This document shows positions 54,752 through 63,236 of a stretch of DNA of 64,000 nt, in pieces. The DNA is from Arcobacter sp. CECT 8985 (lineage in GTDB: Bacteria > Campylobacterota > Campylobacteria > Campylobacterales > Arcobacteraceae). The position numbers and the translations under genes were made by a program. Numbering within the stretch: the first letter of the stretch is position 1; each line of letters opens with the position of its first letter. The DNA lies in contig NZ_PDKC01000005.1 of the NCBI RefSeq assembly GCF_004116495.1, positions 40,200-104,199 of the forward strand, read 5' to 3'. The notes under the pieces were generated by a model that was given only the letters and a program-made list of their open reading frames with translations, searched no databases and was not told the origin of the DNA.

Positions 54752-56133
54752 AACACTCCCAGCTTTTTAAGTTTTTTTTCTAAGGATTTATCTCCTAAAT
54801 CATAAGCTTTTTTAAACCATATTTTTGCATTTTCTTCATCTTTTAACTTTCTTTCATAAAACCTAGCTAGATTTAAAGCTGAAGTGCTTTCTCCTAAATA
54901 AGAAGCTTTCTTATACCAATATATTGCTTTTTTATAATCTTTTTTGATTCTTTTATAATATCGAGCAAGATTATTCATCGCAGCACTACTTCCTAAATTC
55001 ACACCAATTTTATATATCTCTTTTGCTTTTTTATAATCTTTGAGGTTCTCTTCATACATTATTCCTAACCCAGCAGCACAATCGCCATAACCTTTATTGA
55101 TACATTCTGTAAAGATTTGCTCAGCTTTTTTATAATCTTTTTTCTTTTTATAATATATTGCTAAATCAGAGTATCCTCCACTTTCTCCAAGTTCTTGCAA
55201 TCTTTTTAAAACTTTAATCATATTTTTTTCATTGTCTGTTTTTCTATATAAATATACTAAAGACTCTAAAGGATTTACTTCTTTATACTCTATTGGAAAC
55301 TCTACTTTTTTTGCTTTTATTGCTTGAACTAACCAATATACTGCATCATCATATCTATCTATACTTATATACTCTGCACCTAAATTAAGCATTGAAAGTA
55401 CTTTTCTTTCATTTTTATCTTTTAACTCATTTGCAGCTTTGGTATAATTATAAATGGCTCTGCCTTTTTTAAGTAAATATGCTGAATATAAATTACCTAA
55501 ATAATAATATGCCTCTTTATCTCCTAAACTAAGTAGCTTTTCATAAGAGTCTTTTGCATCATAATAATCTCTTTGTTTTATATGAAGTAATCCTTGACAA
55601 ATATATGCTTTGTTGTTTGCTTTTTTAATTTGTTGTTCATAAAAATCAAATGCATCATCATCGTCTTTTAAAGCAAGTATTCCTCCAACTTGACAAGTTG
55701 AATCTTTATAATCTTTTATACTCATAAAAAGTTTTTTTGCTTTATCTCTTTGTTTAGTTTGTTCATTGTATAAACCAGCTAGTAAATAAGTAGCTTTTTT
55801 ACTACCTTTTTTAATTGCTTGTTTATATATTTTAATGGCATTACTAAAATCTCTTCTTACTACATAAACTCCAGCAAGAAATTCTAAGTTTTTAATAGAT
55901 GGATTATTATTTACTTCTTTTTTTATACATTGTAAAAACTCTTGTTTTTTATTTAACAAATCTTTGCATAAAATATTTGTATCTTTTTTATTAAAGTTTT
56001 TTAATACATTATTAAGATTGATATTTGATATATCTTTTTGCTCTTTTTTTAAAGCAATGTCTTCTATCTTTTTATTACAGCCAGTTAATATTATTATTGT
56101 TATGATGATTGAAAAATAAGTTTTTATATGCAT
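54748..56133 (-). CDS. Lipoprotein with Sel1/TPR-like repeats, putative immunity protein (copy A)
   Basis: 461 residues from the ATG at 56133 (AAAAGGAAAATT upstream); a longer frame to 56163 lacks a ribosome site. The signal MHIKTYFSIIITIIILTGCNKK has the same lipobox. It matches copy B almost without change for about 375 residues. It then diverges in repeats near the C terminus (AGLGIMYEENLKDYKKAKEIY, KRIKKDYKKAIYWYKKASYLGES) before rejoining in an identical tail ending KKLKKLGVL. First gene of the cassette. The stop overlaps the start of copy B by 4 nt. Confidence 0.82.
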   Translation of the reverse strand: MHIKTYFSIIITIIILTGCNKKIEDIALKKEQKDISNINLNNVLKNFNKKDTNILCKDLLNKKQEFLQCIKKEVNNNPSIKNLEFLAGVYVVRRDFSNAIKIYKQAIKKGSKKATYLLAGLYNEQTKQRDKAKKLFMSIKDYKDSTCQVGGILALKDDDDAFDFYEQQIKKANNKAYICQGLLHIKQRDYYDAKDSYEKLLSLGDKEAYYYLGNLYSAYLLKKGRAIYNYTKAANELKDKNERKVLSMLNLGAEYISIDRYDDAVYWLVQAIKAKKVEFPIEYKEVNPLESLVYLYRKTDNEKNMIKVLKRLQELGESGGYSDLAIYYKKKKDYKKAEQIFTECINKGYGDCAAGLGIMYEENLKDYKKAKEIYKIGVNLGSSAAMNNLARYYKRIKKDYKKAIYWYKKASYLGESTSALNLARFYERKLKDEENAKIWFKKAYDLGDKSLEKKLKKLGVL

Positions 56134-56154
56134 AATTTTCCTTTTAAATTGTAA

Positions 56155-56160
56155 ATTATA
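56155..56160 (-). promoter_or_regulatory. -10 box for the immunity-effector operon
   Basis: TATAAT on the minus strand (TTGTATAATTTAC), 22 nt before the copy A ATG. AT-rich upstream, no clear -35. Confidence 0.5.
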
Positions 56161-56213
56161 CAAAAAACAAATTATAATTAAATAAATTATTTTTATAGTG
56201 GATAGTTAATCAA

Positions 56214-56253
56214 AAAAAAGTATCAAAATAAAAAAGGCAGAAACCTTTTTTAT
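56214..56253 (+). repeat. Right 40-bp direct repeat flanking the effector-immunity cassette
   Basis: Copy of 50647-50686, including codons of the methyltransferase end (AAAAAAGTATCAAAATAA) that have no gene here. It marks the far edge of the cassette next to trpS. Confidence 0.85.
56230..56251 (-). terminator. Terminator after trpS
   Basis: AAAAAAGGC / ACCTTTTTT stem with AGAA loop and one mismatch, the duplicated form of 50663-50684. T-rich on the minus strand, directly beyond the trpS stop. Confidence 0.7.
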
Positions 56254-56254
56254 C

Positions 56255-57223
56255 TTATAATTTAAGACCGATAATATCTCTTACTTGTTCCATTTTTGCT
56301 TGAGCAATTTTTCTTGCTTTAGAAGCACCATGTGCTAAGATATCTCTTACTTCATCTTTATTGTTTAAGTAATACTCTCTTTTTTCTAAATATGGCTCAA
56401 AGTGTTCGTTTATTTTATCAAGTAGTGTTAATTTAAAATGTCCATAACCTTCACCTGGAGTTTCATATCTTTTTTGTAAAGCTAATAATTCATCTTCATT
56501 CATAAATAGTTCACAAAGTTTATAGATATTACATCCATTCCACTCTTTTACTTCATTAAGCTCTTTAGAGTCAGTTACAATACTCATTACTTGTTTTTTT
56601 ATTTTTTTCTTACTAGCAAACATATCAATAGTATTTCCATACGATTTTGACATTTTAGCTCCATCCGTTCCAGGAACTGTTGCAACTATTTCATCAACTT
56701 TTGCTTCGGGAAGTACAAAAATATCTTGTTTATAAGCGTGATTAAATGAGTTTGCAATATCTCTTGTCATCTCTACATGTTGTATTTGATCTTTTCCTAC
56801 TGGCACTACATTTACATCATAAAGTAAAATATCTGCAGCCATTAAAACAGGATAAGAAAATAGTCCATGATTTGCTTGAATTCCTCTTGAAGTCTTATCT
56901 TTATATGAGTGTGCTCTTTCTAATAATCCCATTGAAGTGTGATTTGATAATATCCAGTATAATTCAAGTACTTCTTTTACATCATGTTGTACCCAAAAAG
57001 TAGATTTCTCTGGGTCCATTCCTAAAGCTAAAAAGTTAACAGCTGCTTCAAACATATTGTTTTGTAAAGCCTCTTTATCTTTTACTGATGTTAAAGCATG
57101 ATATGATGCTAAAAAAGCAAATAGTTCACCATCATTTTGTGACTCTATCATCTTTTTTATCATACCAAAATAGTTACCTATGTGTATAGTACCTGATGGT
57201 TGAATTCCTGATAATATTCTCAA
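56255..57223 (-). CDS. trpS: Tryptophan--tRNA ligase
   Basis: Class I synthetase, 322 residues. HIGH-type motif SGIQPSGTIHIGNYFG, then VPVGKDQIQHVEMTRDIANSFN, and KMSKS motif GAKMSKSYGNTIDMF. TTG start preceded by AAGGATTTATT. Cytoplasmic, homodimeric in the family. Normal length, no anomaly. Confidence 0.97.
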   Translation of the reverse strand: MRILSGIQPSGTIHIGNYFGMIKKMIESQNDGELFAFLASYHALTSVKDKEALQNNMFEAAVNFLALGMDPEKSTFWVQHDVKEVLELYWILSNHTSMGLLERAHSYKDKTSRGIQANHGLFSYPVLMAADILLYDVNVVPVGKDQIQHVEMTRDIANSFNHAYKQDIFVLPEAKVDEIVATVPGTDGAKMSKSYGNTIDMFASKKKIKKQVMSIVTDSKELNEVKEWNGCNIYKLCELFMNEDELLALQKRYETPGEGYGHFKLTLLDKINEHFEPYLEKREYYLNNKDEVRDILAHGASKARKIAQAKMEQVRDIIGLKL

Positions 57224-57296
57224 AATAAATCCTTCAAATTTTTTTGAAAATTATATCGAAATTCGCCTAAAATACATAATTAACAAAGCTTTTTAT

Positions 57297-58574
57297 CTAT
57301 TGCAATTTAGTGTTGATTTTTTGTTCAATCATGTTTATGTGCATAATTAAATTATAATATTCACCCATAAAGGATAGGGGAACTTTAGTCTCTTTTGAAA
57401 CTTCATCTTGCAGTTGTTGTATTTTTTTTAGTTCTTTTTCTAATTGTTGTTTATTTTGTATTGAGATTGATTTCTCTATTTGTTTTACTTCATCATACCA
57501 TCTATAAATTTTTGAACGCATACTCCATTGATAAAGTGGGAATGCTCCTTTAAGTAAAGGAATCATCAAAGTAATTAGAGGAATTAGAAATATTTTTAAT
57601 CTATCAATATTTGCTGCTATCCAATAAGGAAATATTTTTTCAAGCCAAGTGTCTCCATTTTTGAAATAAATTTTAGCCTCTTCATTTGATTCAATTTTTA
57701 AATTAGTTAGATTTGGGAATTCATTTTCTTTTTCAAATAGGCCTTTTTTACTGTGAATCTCTTTTACTTTTTTTAATAATATTCTTATTAACTCTTGTGA
57801 AAACCCATCTTTTGCAACCAAATTAGCAGTTGTTGCAAGAAGATTTATATTCTCATCTGGTAGATTTTTATATAAATCAATTGTTCCTTCATATAATTTT
57901 ATTGATTGTAAATATGAGTATTTTCTACTATAAGCTTTTGCTCTTTTGAAACTAATTAGATTTATATTTGGATCTGCTAATAATTGATTAATTATTTTGG
58001 AGTTAGGAGAAGATACTATAAACATTGCATCAATCTTTTTATTTATTAGTGCATTTTTTGCTTCATTATTTGATAGTGTAAGTATTTTTGAATTATCTTT
58101 TGATATTCCATTATCTTTTAGAAGTTGTGAACTTAAATCGTAAGTTCCACTTCCTATTTCTCCAATTGAAATTCTTTTTGTAATAAGTTGAATTAAATAA
58201 TCAATTTTATATCCATCATTTCTATAAAATACCCATAAAGGCTCATAATATGTAGAAGCTATAGCTTTTATATTTTTTGTTTCATCTGAGGTTATAGTTC
58301 CATTTTGAATAAAAGCTACATCTGCTTTATTTTCATTTAGTAGCTTAATATTTTCAATAGAACCTTTAGATGTTAGTAGATTAACTTTTACTTTTACTTT
58401 TTCTAAAAGTTGCTTATATTTTAAAGCAGTTTTATAATAATTCCCATCTTTAGAGCCAGTTACAATCGTAATTTCTTTTTTAGGTGCAGGTTTGACAAAT
58501 TTTGAAGTTACATAAAATGAAGCAACAATCAAAAGCAAAATAGGAATTGAAATTGTAAAAAATCTATTTTTCAT
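57297..58574 (-). CDS. TAXI-type TRAP solute-binding protein with C-terminal membrane segment
   Basis: 425 residues. An N-terminal hydrophobic segment (~7-26) acts as anchor or signal. EITIVTGSKDGNYYKTALKYKQLL, SKGSIENIKLLNENKADVAFIQNG, ISIGEIGSGTYDLSSQLLKDNGI and KKIDAMFIVSSPNSKIINQLL match the TAXI periplasmic binding fold. Unlike classic TAXI proteins it has a second membrane segment (~328-350, LKIFLIPLITLMIPLLKGAF) and a cytoplasmic helical tail. No TRAP permease adjoins. It may work as a sensor or with a distant permease. Confidence 0.82.
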   Translation of the reverse strand: MKNRFFTISIPILLLIVASFYVTSKFVKPAPKKEITIVTGSKDGNYYKTALKYKQLLEKVKVKVNLLTSKGSIENIKLLNENKADVAFIQNGTITSDETKNIKAIASTYYEPLWVFYRNDGYKIDYLIQLITKRISIGEIGSGTYDLSSQLLKDNGISKDNSKILTLSNNEAKNALINKKIDAMFIVSSPNSKIINQLLADPNINLISFKRAKAYSRKYSYLQSIKLYEGTIDLYKNLPDENINLLATTANLVAKDGFSQELIRILLKKVKEIHSKKGLFEKENEFPNLTNLKIESNEEAKIYFKNGDTWLEKIFPYWIAANIDRLKIFLIPLITLMIPLLKGAFPLYQWSMRSKIYRWYDEVKQIEKSISIQNKQQLEKELKKIQQLQDEVSKETKVPLSFMGEYYNLIMHINMIEQKINTKLQ

Positions 58575-58605
58575 AAATATACCTTTTATTGATATACTTA
58601 TGATA

Positions 58606-59151
58606 TTATAAATTTTCTAATAATATTTTAAATCCTATAAATATTAATACAATCCCACCAAAAATCTCTGCTTTACTCTCATATTTTGACATACTTTTGG
58701 AACCAAGCATAACTCCAATGAAACTAAAAATAAATGTAGTAATACCAATAATTAAAAGTGATAAATATACATTTAAATTAAACAAATGAAGTGAAAAACC
58801 AGCTGCCATAGCATCAATACTTGTAGCAATTGCAAGTGTTAGTAGGATTTTATTTGAAACTTTTGAAATATCTTCTTCTGTATTATCCCCATATGCTTCA
58901 TAAATCATTTTTCCACCAATTACTATTAGAAGAAAAAATGCAACCCAATAATCAAAACTACCAATATACTCTTTTAGACCAACACCACCAAAATATCCAA
59001 TAAAAGGCATCAAAGCTTGAAAAAAACCAAAATATAAACCAGCTTTTAAAGCTAATACTTTCAAATTTTCATTACTTTTTATTCCAAGTCCAATAGATAC
59101 TGCAAATGCATCCATACTAAGTGCAATTGCTAATATAATAACTTCTAACAA
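58606..59151 (-). CDS. mntP: Manganese efflux pump MntP
   Basis: 181 residues, six helices. LAIALSMDAFAVSIGLGIK and LTLAIATSIDAMAAGFSLHLFNL are the two inverted DAFAVS/DAMAAG motifs with the metal-binding Asp. TTG start preceded by AGGAG. Inner membrane; exports Mn2+. No yybP-ykoY-like riboswitch can be seen upstream (about 47 bp only). Confidence 0.92.
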   Translation of the reverse strand: MLEVIILAIALSMDAFAVSIGLGIKSNENLKVLALKAGLYFGFFQALMPFIGYFGGVGLKEYIGSFDYWVAFFLLIVIGGKMIYEAYGDNTEEDISKVSNKILLTLAIATSIDAMAAGFSLHLFNLNVYLSLLIIGITTFIFSFIGVMLGSKSMSKYESKAEIFGGIVLIFIGFKILLENL

Positions 59152-59198
59152 TAAATAACTCCTATTTTAATTGAGAAATTATAATGAAATATTTTAAA

Positions 59199-60371
59199 TT
59201 AACTTCTTAATTCTTTTAAAATACTTCTTGCTCTTTTTTTATGATAAGGGTTATTAACTGCTTTTTTTAGTGTTCTTATACTTTGCTTTTTGTCATTTAG
59301 TTCATAAAAACAAAGTGCTTTTAATATCTGTTTTTTCCCATCTGTTTTACTATTCTTTTTTGCTTTAATTTGATTTAGTGTTTCAATGCTTTTTTTGAAT
59401 TCTTGTTTGTTATAATATAAATTTGCAAGTATTATTTTATATTTGTTTTTATCTGCAAATTTTGAAGATTCAAGTTTATTTATTGCTAAATCAATCTCTT
59501 TTGAGTTTATATAACAATTAACTAATATTTCAAATATTTTTTTATCTTCTTTTATTAATTTTCTATCTATAGCTTTTGTTAAAAGAACACCTGCTTTATT
59601 ATAAACATCATTTTGTAATAAAATATTTATAAAATATAAAATATTATCTTTCTTTGTTAAAACATTATTTTTATATGCTAATTCTAAAGTTGAAAGAGAT
59701 TTTTTTAGTCTATTTTTTTGTTGATACAGTGAAGCTAATTGAACCCAATATTGTTCATTTGAATTAAATAACTTAACCATCTTTTTCATTGTTTTTAAAG
59801 CACCATTATAATTTTTAATTTCAATATAAGATGAATATAAAATTTTATACCAAGACTCTTTTATCTGTTTTTTTGATGACATATATCTATTTGAATATTT
59901 TATTGCACTTTTGTACTTTTTATTATAATAATAGCCAAGAATTAAGTTTTCATAAATTTCTTGTTTTTTTAAATACTTACTATTTATTAAACTCTTAGAT
60001 AGTTTTAAACTCTTTTCATATTTTTCAGTTGATAGATATAATTTTGCTAAAGAAAATTTAATATTATCAATACTTTTAGGTTCAAACGCATTAAGTTTTA
60101 TTATCTGTTCATATGCACTTGTAACTTTTTCATATTTATTATTTGTAATATAGATATTTGAAAGTGTTTGTAAAATATATGATTTTTCATACGCATTTTT
60201 ATCTTCTTTTAGTAATTTATCTAAAATGTTTTTCGCTTTTTTGAACTTATTTTCTTGTATAAGTTTTTGAGCACTTGTTAAACTATTGTATGTGCTTTTT
60301 GACATATGTTGTTTTGCATACAAACCAGAACTTAAAGTAATTATTAAAACGAAAAGTATTTTTTTTATCAT
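59199..60371 (-). CDS. TPR protein at the end of the TonB operon
   Basis: 390 residues. Signal peptide ~1-19 (LFVLIITLSSGLYAKQ), then TPR-like helical repeats through the protein (SAQKLIQENKFKKAKNILDKLL, AYEQIIKLNAFEPKSIDNIKFSLAKLYL, KSIETLNQIKAKKNS). Periplasmic. In TonB2-type operons of Vibrio and Shewanella a TPR protein also closes the cluster; its role is thought to be structural. Start overlaps the tonB stop by 4 nt. Confidence 0.85.
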   Translation of the reverse strand: MIKKILFVLIITLSSGLYAKQHMSKSTYNSLTSAQKLIQENKFKKAKNILDKLLKEDKNAYEKSYILQTLSNIYITNNKYEKVTSAYEQIIKLNAFEPKSIDNIKFSLAKLYLSTEKYEKSLKLSKSLINSKYLKKQEIYENLILGYYYNKKYKSAIKYSNRYMSSKKQIKESWYKILYSSYIEIKNYNGALKTMKKMVKLFNSNEQYWVQLASLYQQKNRLKKSLSTLELAYKNNVLTKKDNILYFINILLQNDVYNKAGVLLTKAIDRKLIKEDKKIFEILVNCYINSKEIDLAINKLESSKFADKNKYKIILANLYYNKQEFKKSIETLNQIKAKKNSKTDGKKQILKALCFYELNDKKQSIRTLKKAVNNPYHKKRARSILKELRS

Positions 60372-60994
60372 CTTGCCAACCTAAAATTAAATGTTATTGT
60401 TGCATTTTTGAATTCGCCTGAATTACTATTTTTTGATGGTTTAAATCTCCATCTTTTTATAGCTCTTATTGAAGCTCTTTCAAACAGACCTTTGGGCTTA
60501 GAAGCCACAACTTTTACATCACTTACATATCCTTCTGAATCAATTTTAAATGCTAATTGAACGAAACCTTCTTCTCTTCTTATTTTTGCTTTTCTTGGGT
60601 ATCTTGGATTTACTCTCCTAAGAGCTGATAACATATTTGCATCTAACAAATTTGAGCCAAGCTCAACTTGTGCACCAGATAAAGAATTAATAGCAGAAAT
60701 ATCAATATTTGTATTTACTGATAATGGTTTTATTTTTACATTTTTATCAAGCTTTTTATTTAAATTTGTTTTGATATCAAGTTTTTTGGGTTCAACTTTT
60801 TTTATTTTTTCTTTTGGTTTTATTCTTTTTTTCTTTTCAATATTAGTGTCTTTTTTATCTCTTAAATAAGTAAGTTGAATTGGTTCACTTCTTTTTTGTA
60901 ATTTTTTACTTTCAGTTGATGTCATTTCATTCATTAAAATAAACATAGAAATAGAAATTACAAAAGATAACGCAACTGCAATAATAATTCTCAT
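60368..60994 (-). CDS. tonB: TonB energy-transducing protein
   Basis: 208 residues. N-terminal membrane anchor (~1-22), a Lys/Pro-type linker (KKRIKPKEKIKKVEPKKLDIK), and the C-terminal TonB domain (ALRRVNPRYPRKAKIRREEGFVQLAFKIDSEGYVSDVKVV, RASIRAIKRWRFKP). The linker is short, as in TonB2-class proteins. It carries energy from ExbB/ExbD to outer-membrane receptors. Confidence 0.92.
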   Translation of the reverse strand: MRIIIAVALSFVISISMFILMNEMTSTESKKLQKRSEPIQLTYLRDKKDTNIEKKKRIKPKEKIKKVEPKKLDIKTNLNKKLDKNVKIKPLSVNTNIDISAINSLSGAQVELGSNLLDANMLSALRRVNPRYPRKAKIRREEGFVQLAFKIDSEGYVSDVKVVASKPKGLFERASIRAIKRWRFKPSKNSNSGEFKNATITFNFRLAR

Positions 60995-60995
60995 A

Positions 60996-61400
60996 TTAAT
61001 TCTTTAATGTTGAAATTGATATATTTGTTATTCCTGCAAGTCTTATTTGATCCATAACTTTTACTAAAACTCCAGTTCTTGAATCTTTGTCTGATTGAAC
61101 AACAACGCTATTTTGAGAATTACTTGCTTTTAATCTTTCAATATTTGATCTAACTGCTCTTAAGTCAACCATTCTTTTATCTATCCAAATTTCATCATTA
61201 TTTTTTATTGCAATTAATATATTTGCTTGTGATTTTTGATGACTTGTTTTAGCACTTGGTCTATTTACTTCAACTCCTGCTTCTTTTACAAATGATGTAG
61301 TTACAATAAAAAAAATCAACATAATAAAAACTACATCAAGCATTGGAGTTAGGTTTATTTCTGTCTCTTCTCTTTGTTGCTTATGGGAAAATCTTCTCAT
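60996..61400 (-). CDS. exbD: Biopolymer transport protein ExbD
   Basis: 134 residues. EINLTPMLDVVFIMLIFFIVTTSF contains the membrane helix with the essential Asp (LDVVF). The periplasmic part ends VVQSDKDSRTGVLVKVMDQIRLAGITNISIST. One-base overlap with exbB and 1 nt from tonB. Confidence 0.95.
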   Translation of the reverse strand: MRRFSHKQQREETEINLTPMLDVVFIMLIFFIVTTSFVKEAGVEVNRPSAKTSHQKSQANILIAIKNNDEIWIDKRMVDLRAVRSNIERLKASNSQNSVVVQSDKDSRTGVLVKVMDQIRLAGITNISISTLKN

Positions 61401-61918
61401 TATAAAACCTTTGAAATTTCTAAATATAATTTATCTGTGTGGTATTTGATTGAAAGCTCTAGTTTTTTCTCAAAAAGTATTCCACTTAGTGCTACAATCA
61501 TTCCTGCCATTGTAGGAATAGTTGCCATTGATACTCCATTTGCCATAGATTTTACATTACTTGTGCCATTTATTGCCATTACATCAAATACTTCAATCAT
61601 ACCTGTAACAGTCCCTAAAAGACCAACTAATGGGCAAACAATAATTAAAGTTTTAATAAAACTAAGACCTTTTTTTAGTTTCATATTTGAGTCTTCAATT
61701 AGATATCTTTTTATTTCTTCTTTAAATTTTTTTTCATACTGATTCTTTTTTAAATCTTCAAAAAGTGATTTTTTAAACTTTTTATACTCGATACTTATAT
61801 ACATATATCTTTCTATTAGCAATGCCCATAAAAATAGGGCTATAGCAAACACAATATACAGTACAAAACCACCTTTTGTAAAAAAGCCAAGTAAATTATC
61901 TATATATATATCAATCAT
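61400..61918 (-). CDS. exbB: Biopolymer transport protein ExbB
   Basis: 172 residues, three helices. LIVCPLVGLLGTVTGMIEVFDVMA and GVSMATIPTMAGMIVALSGILFEKKLE are the conserved TM2/TM3 regions of the proton channel. Short, as in the second ExbB of TonB2 systems. Confidence 0.93.
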   Translation of the reverse strand: MIDIYIDNLLGFFTKGGFVLYIVFAIALFLWALLIERYMYISIEYKKFKKSLFEDLKKNQYEKKFKEEIKRYLIEDSNMKLKKGLSFIKTLIIVCPLVGLLGTVTGMIEVFDVMAINGTSNVKSMANGVSMATIPTMAGMIVALSGILFEKKLELSIKYHTDKLYLEISKVL

Positions 61919-61919
61919 G

Positions 61920-63236
61920 TTATTTTAAATTTTTTGCTAACATTCCTATACTTTGCTCTTCTAAAATTGATACAATTGTTTCTGATTTTGAAGAAATATA
62001 TGTATATGCAAAAAGTAATGGAATTGCTGTAACTAAACCTAAAACTGTTGTAATTAATGCAGTTGAAATTCCACCTGCCATTAGTTTTGGGTCACCTGTA
62101 CCAAATAGTGTAATTGCTTGAAATGTTGCAATCATTCCTGTAACAGTTCCTAAAAGACCAAGAAGTGGAGTAACTGCAGCTAGTAGTTTTACAAAACTTT
62201 GACCTTTTTTTATCTCATTTGTCTCTTTTAAAATAGCTTCACTTATTTTTATTTCTAAGTCATTTATTGAGTCATTTTGATTTTTATAAAAAACGCCAGC
62301 AATTTTTCCTAATGAATTTGAATCATCATAAGTAGAAATATCTTTTTCTTGTTTTTTGATTTTATTATGAATAATATTTAGTGTAACCATTTTATAAATA
62401 GCAAAAATTAGACCTAAGCCTCCAAGAACTAAAATAATATAACCAACAATTCCACCTTGATTTATTCTATCTAATAAAGTAGGGTTGTTCCCTAACATCT
62501 CAAATAGTGTTCCTTTTGTTGGATCGATTAAAACTTGTTTTATTTCATTTGAACTCTTTTGGAACTCTTTTGCTTCATTTTGATAACTAGAACTTGGTTG
62601 AACAGAAAGTTCAACAAGTGAATTGATGTCATCTGAATATTTTAAAAAGTTTCCATTTGAAAATGCAGAAAAAAGTCCAACTCTTGTTACTTCTTGAATA
62701 GATTTTTTACCATCATGTGCGATTACACTTGCTTTATAATTTGATATATTTCCACTTTGAATAATCTCATCTAGCATTGTATGCCAAAAAGTAGTTAATT
62801 CATCAATTGTAGGAAGTTTTTTTGAATCAGAGAATTTTTTAAATATTTGTTTTTTCTGAGGAAATTGTGAAGCTGTAAAACTTCTTTTATAATTTGTTAA
62901 AAAATCAGCTGATGTTTGTCTTACACTTCCAAACATTTCACCTAAATCACCAATTTTACTATTTAAAAGTGTTTGTTTTTTTGTTAAAACATTTTCTTGT
63001 TTTTCAATAATATCTTTTAATTGTTTTGTTAAAATATTTTCTTCTTTTAACTCTTTTTTTGTTTGTATAAGAAGTTGTTTTTGTTTTTGCTTATTATTAA
63101 TAAACTCTTCTAATCTTTTTTGCTCAGCAACTAATTCTTTACTTGAGCTATTCTTTACATTATTTAAAAGATTATTTAAATCAAGAGCAAATGCAAGGTT
63201 TGAGACTAATATAGCAGTTAATATATATTTAATCAT
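61920..63236 (-). CDS. TtpC-like MotA/TolQ/ExbB family protein
   Basis: 438 residues. Signal peptide ~1-17, periplasmic coiled coil (~30-95, EQKRLEEFINNKQKQKQLLIQ), then three helices from ~265 with the ExbB core AVTPLLGLLGTVTGMIATFQAITLFGTGDPKLMAGGIS. This fused layout is that of TtpC, needed for TonB2-dependent uptake in Vibrio. Overlaps the DUF3450 gene by 4 nt. Confidence 0.9.
   Translation of the reverse strand: MIKYILTAILVSNLAFALDLNNLLNNVKNSSSKELVAEQKRLEEFINNKQKQKQLLIQTKKELKEENILTKQLKDIIEKQENVLTKKQTLLNSKIGDLGEMFGSVRQTSADFLTNYKRSFTASQFPQKKQIFKKFSDSKKLPTIDELTTFWHTMLDEIIQSGNISNYKASVIAHDGKKSIQEVTRVGLFSAFSNGNFLKYSDDINSLVELSVQPSSSYQNEAKEFQKSSNEIKQVLIDPTKGTLFEMLGNNPTLLDRINQGGIVGYIILVLGGLGLIFAIYKMVTLNIIHNKIKKQEKDISTYDDSNSLGKIAGVFYKNQNDSINDLEIKISEAILKETNEIKKGQSFVKLLAAVTPLLGLLGTVTGMIATFQAITLFGTGDPKLMAGGISTALITTVLGLVTAIPLLFAYTYISSKSETIVSILEEQSIGMLAKNLK

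Noticed and set aside
53375..56133. Assembly artefact as the source of the two near-identical lipoprotein genes
   Set aside because: The copies differ by consistent, in-frame changes in the C-terminal repeats and in the signal peptide, so they are two real sequences, although a collapsed or expanded assembly cannot be excluded without reads.
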